From SIG672 sp045657105 (GTDB taxonomy: Bacteria; Bacillota; Clostridia; Oscillospirales; CAG-272), in contig JAZOSN010000037.1 in NCBI GenBank assembly GCA_045657105.1, positions 1 to 15,707 of the forward strand: a stretch of DNA of 15,707 nt, in the 5' to 3' direction. This document shows positions 13,903-15,707 of the stretch, in pieces (the first letter of the stretch is position 1; each line of letters begins with the position of its first letter). The notes below the pieces were generated by a model that was not told the DNA's origin, searched no databases, and saw only the letters and a list, made by a program, of their open reading frames with translations. The position numbers and the translations under genes are program-made.

Positions 13903-15707
13903 ATGTATCAGGTTCAAAAAAGAGATGGAAAAATAATCGATTTCTCGCTCGACAAAATTTCAAATGCTATCAAGATGGCTTTTGAAGCTCAGGAAAAGCA
14001 GTACCACCCCCAGATAATCGACTTTCTTGCACTTAAAGTGACTGCCGATTTCGAATCAAAGATCAAAAACAACATCGTAGCGGTCGAGGACATTCAGGAC
14101 AGCGTTGAGTCTGTTCTCGTTCAGGCAGGATACTCGGACGTTGCGAAGGCATATATTCTTTACCGCCGTCAGAGAGCAAAGCTCCGCGAAATTCAGAACA
14201 CCGCGCTCGACTACAAGGCTACTGTAAACCAGTATCTCAAAGCACTTGACTGGCGTGTCAAGGAAAACTCTACCGTCACCTACTCGGTCGGAGGACTTAT
14301 CCTCTCGAACTCGGGCGCTATTACCGCTAACTACTGGCTCTCCGAGGTTTACGACGACGAGATCGCAAACGCTCACAGAAACGGTGACATTCACATTCAC
14401 GACCTTTCCATGCTTACAGGTTACTGTGCAGGTTGGTCGCTCAAACAGCTTATTACCGACGGTCTTGGCGGCGTCGTAGGAAAGATCACCTCTGCTCCTG
14501 CGGCTCACCTCTCTACCCTTTGCAACCAGATGGTAAACTTCCTCGGTATTATGCAGAACGAATGGGCAGGCGCGCAGGCGTTCTCCTCGTTTGATACATA
14601 TCTCGCTCCCTTCGTTAAGGTAGACAACCTTTCCTACAAGGAAGTAAAGCAGTGCATTCAGTCCTTCGTTTACGGCGTAAATACTCCCAGCCGTTGGGGA
14701 ACTCAGTCGCCCTTTACCAACATCACTCTCGACTGGACCGTTCCGAACGACCTTGCAGAGCTTAACTGTATCGTCGGCGGAAAAGAGCTCGACTTCAAGT
14801 ACAAGGACTGTAAAGCCGAGATGGATATGGTCAACAAGGCGTTCATCGAGATAATGATCGAAGGCGACGCTAACGGCAGAGGCTTCCAGTATCCTATTCC
14901 TACCTACTCGATCACCAGAGATTTCGACTGGTCTGAAACCGAAAACAACAAGCTTCTCTTTGAGATGACCGCTAAATACGGAACTCCCTATTTCTCGAAC
15001 TACATCAACTCTGACATGGAGCCCTCGGACGTTCGTTCGATGTGCTGCCGTCTGCGTCTTGACCTTCGTGAGCTCCGCAAAAAGTCGGGCGGTTTCTTCG
15101 GATCGGGCGAATCGACCGGTTCTGTCGGCGTAGTTACTATCAATATGCCGAGAATTGCATATCTCGCGGAGGACGAGGCAGATTTCTACAAGCGTCTTGA
15201 CAGACTTATGGACATCTCCGCGCGTTCGCTCAAAACTAAGAGAACGGTTATCACCAAGCTTCTTGACAACGGACTTTATCCTTACACCAAGAGATACCTC
15301 GGAACCTTCAACAACCACTTCTCGACCATCGGTCTTGTCGGTATGAACGAGGCAGGTCTTAATGCAAAGTGGCTCAGAGCAGATATGACCTCTGAGGCGG
15401 TTCAGCAGTTCAGCCGTGACGTTCTCAACCATATGCGCGAGCGTCTTTCCGACTATCAGGAGGAATACGGCGACCTCTACAACCTCGAAGCAACTCCCGC
15501 AGAGTCGACCTCTTTCCGTTTTGCTAAGCACGACAGAAAGCGTTATCCCGACATTATCACTGCTTCAAGCGGTGATGCTACTCCCTACTACACCAACTCC
15601 TCGCATCTCCCCGTAGGCTTTACCGATGATATTTTCGATGCTCTTGATATTCAGGATGAGCTCCAGACTCTCTACACCTCAGGAACTGTATTCCATGCGT
15701 TCCTCGG
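13903..15707 (+). CDS. nrdD: Anaerobic (class III) ribonucleoside-triphosphate reductase, partial at right edge
   Basis: NrdD reduces ribonucleoside triphosphates to deoxynucleotides using a glycyl radical, under strict anaerobiosis, usually with formate as reductant. The window holds the first 601 residues; the C-terminal glycyl-radical segment lies outside. Residues 1 to about 95 form an ATP-cone allosteric domain (VQKRDGKIIDFSLDKISNAI at its start). The catalytic barrel follows, with GDIHIHDL (161-168), Cys175 in GYCAGWSL and the C381-C382 pair in MCCRLRL, corresponding to the conserved active-site cysteines of the family. GTQSPFTNITLDW (266-278) and GGFFGSGESTGSVGVVTINMPR around residue 400 are also typical. 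The ATG at 13903 has AAGGAG six bases upstream; an in-frame ATG at 13879 lies upstream of that site and is less likely. It is translated from the nrdG promoter as far as visible. Confidence 0.97.
   Translation, partial: MYQVQKRDGKIIDFSLDKISNAIKMAFEAQEKQYHPQIIDFLALKVTADFESKIKNNIVAVEDIQDSVESVLVQAGYSDVAKAYILYRRQRAKLREIQNTALDYKATVNQYLKALDWRVKENSTVTYSVGGLILSNSGAITANYWLSEVYDDEIANAHRNGDIHIHDLSMLTGYCAGWSLKQLITDGLGGVVGKITSAPAAHLSTLCNQMVNFLGIMQNEWAGAQAFSSFDTYLAPFVKVDNLSYKEVKQCIQSFVYGVNTPSRWGTQSPFTNITLDWTVPNDLAELNCIVGGKELDFKYKDCKAEMDMVNKAFIEIMIEGDANGRGFQYPIPTYSITRDFDWSETENNKLLFEMTAKYGTPYFSNYINSDMEPSDVRSMCCRLRLDLRELRKKSGGFFGSGESTGSVGVVTINMPRIAYLAEDEADFYKRLDRLMDISARSLKTKRTVITKLLDNGLYPYTKRYLGTFNNHFSTIGLVGMNEAGLNAKWLRADMTSEAVQQFSRDVLNHMRERLSDYQEEYGDLYNLEATPAESTSFRFAKHDRKRYPDIITASSGDATPYYTNSSHLPVGFTDDIFDALDIQDELQTLYTSGTVFHAFL

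Noticed and set aside
14056..15531. A 491-codon open frame on the minus strand opposite nrdD
   Set aside because: The plus strand is unmistakable NrdD across the whole span; the antisense product resembles no family and has no supported start.

Overview
The window looks like chromosomal DNA from an uncultured anaerobic member of the Firmicutes, most likely a gut-type Clostridia (Oscillospirales/Christensenellales-like). This placement is inference from gene content and style. The genes include an oxygen-sensitive class III ribonucleotide reductase with its activase, formate-tetrahydrofolate ligase, the MEP isoprenoid pathway, and a BIG2-repeat lipoprotein. Promoters are near-consensus sigma-A type with 17-base spacers, and the ribosome binding sites are strong GGAGG-type. 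I see no tRNA, rRNA, CRISPR array, insertion sequence or phage gene.

Layout. (1) 1-3606, minus strand: a tight operon reading leftward: Lrp/AsnC-type regulator, PLP aminotransferase (4-base overlap), formate-tetrahydrofolate ligase (fhs), and tsaE (1 base after fhs, cut by the window edge). A TTGAAA-17-TATAAT promoter drives it. (2) 3715-4575, plus strand: a single TIM-barrel sugar isomerase/epimerase-like gene with its own consensus promoter and a very short leader. It ends at a terminator shared with the convergent gene. (3) 4620-7595, minus strand: a ~991-residue lipoprotein with six BIG2-type Ig folds, two coiled-coil arms around a Gly/Asn/Thr-rich linker, and a VanX-like (M15D) D-Ala-D-Ala dipeptidase domain whose zinc ligands are all replaced. 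This is the most unusual object in the window. (4) 7812-12954, plus strand: a housekeeping cluster of M18 aminopeptidase, ispD, ispF (4-base overlap), a 282-base gap with inverted repeats, rpe, coaD and a membrane-anchored alpha/beta hydrolase, closed by a strong terminator. (5) 12955-15707, plus strand: an AT-rich control region with a consensus promoter, a probable NrdR box and a 9-bp inverted repeat, then nrdG (TTG start) and nrdD (cut by the right edge).

How the genes fit together. ispD and ispF catalyse two steps of isopentenyl diphosphate synthesis. rpe feeds the pentose phosphate pathway and coaD makes dephospho-CoA, so that cluster is general metabolism. nrdG and nrdD form the anaerobic deoxynucleotide supply and are probably under NrdR control. 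The leftmost operon joins amino-acid-sensing regulation and transamination to one-carbon metabolism. Three genes need start codons other than the longest open frame: the Lrp gene (3572), the lipoprotein (GTG at 7595) and nrdG (TTG at 13162).
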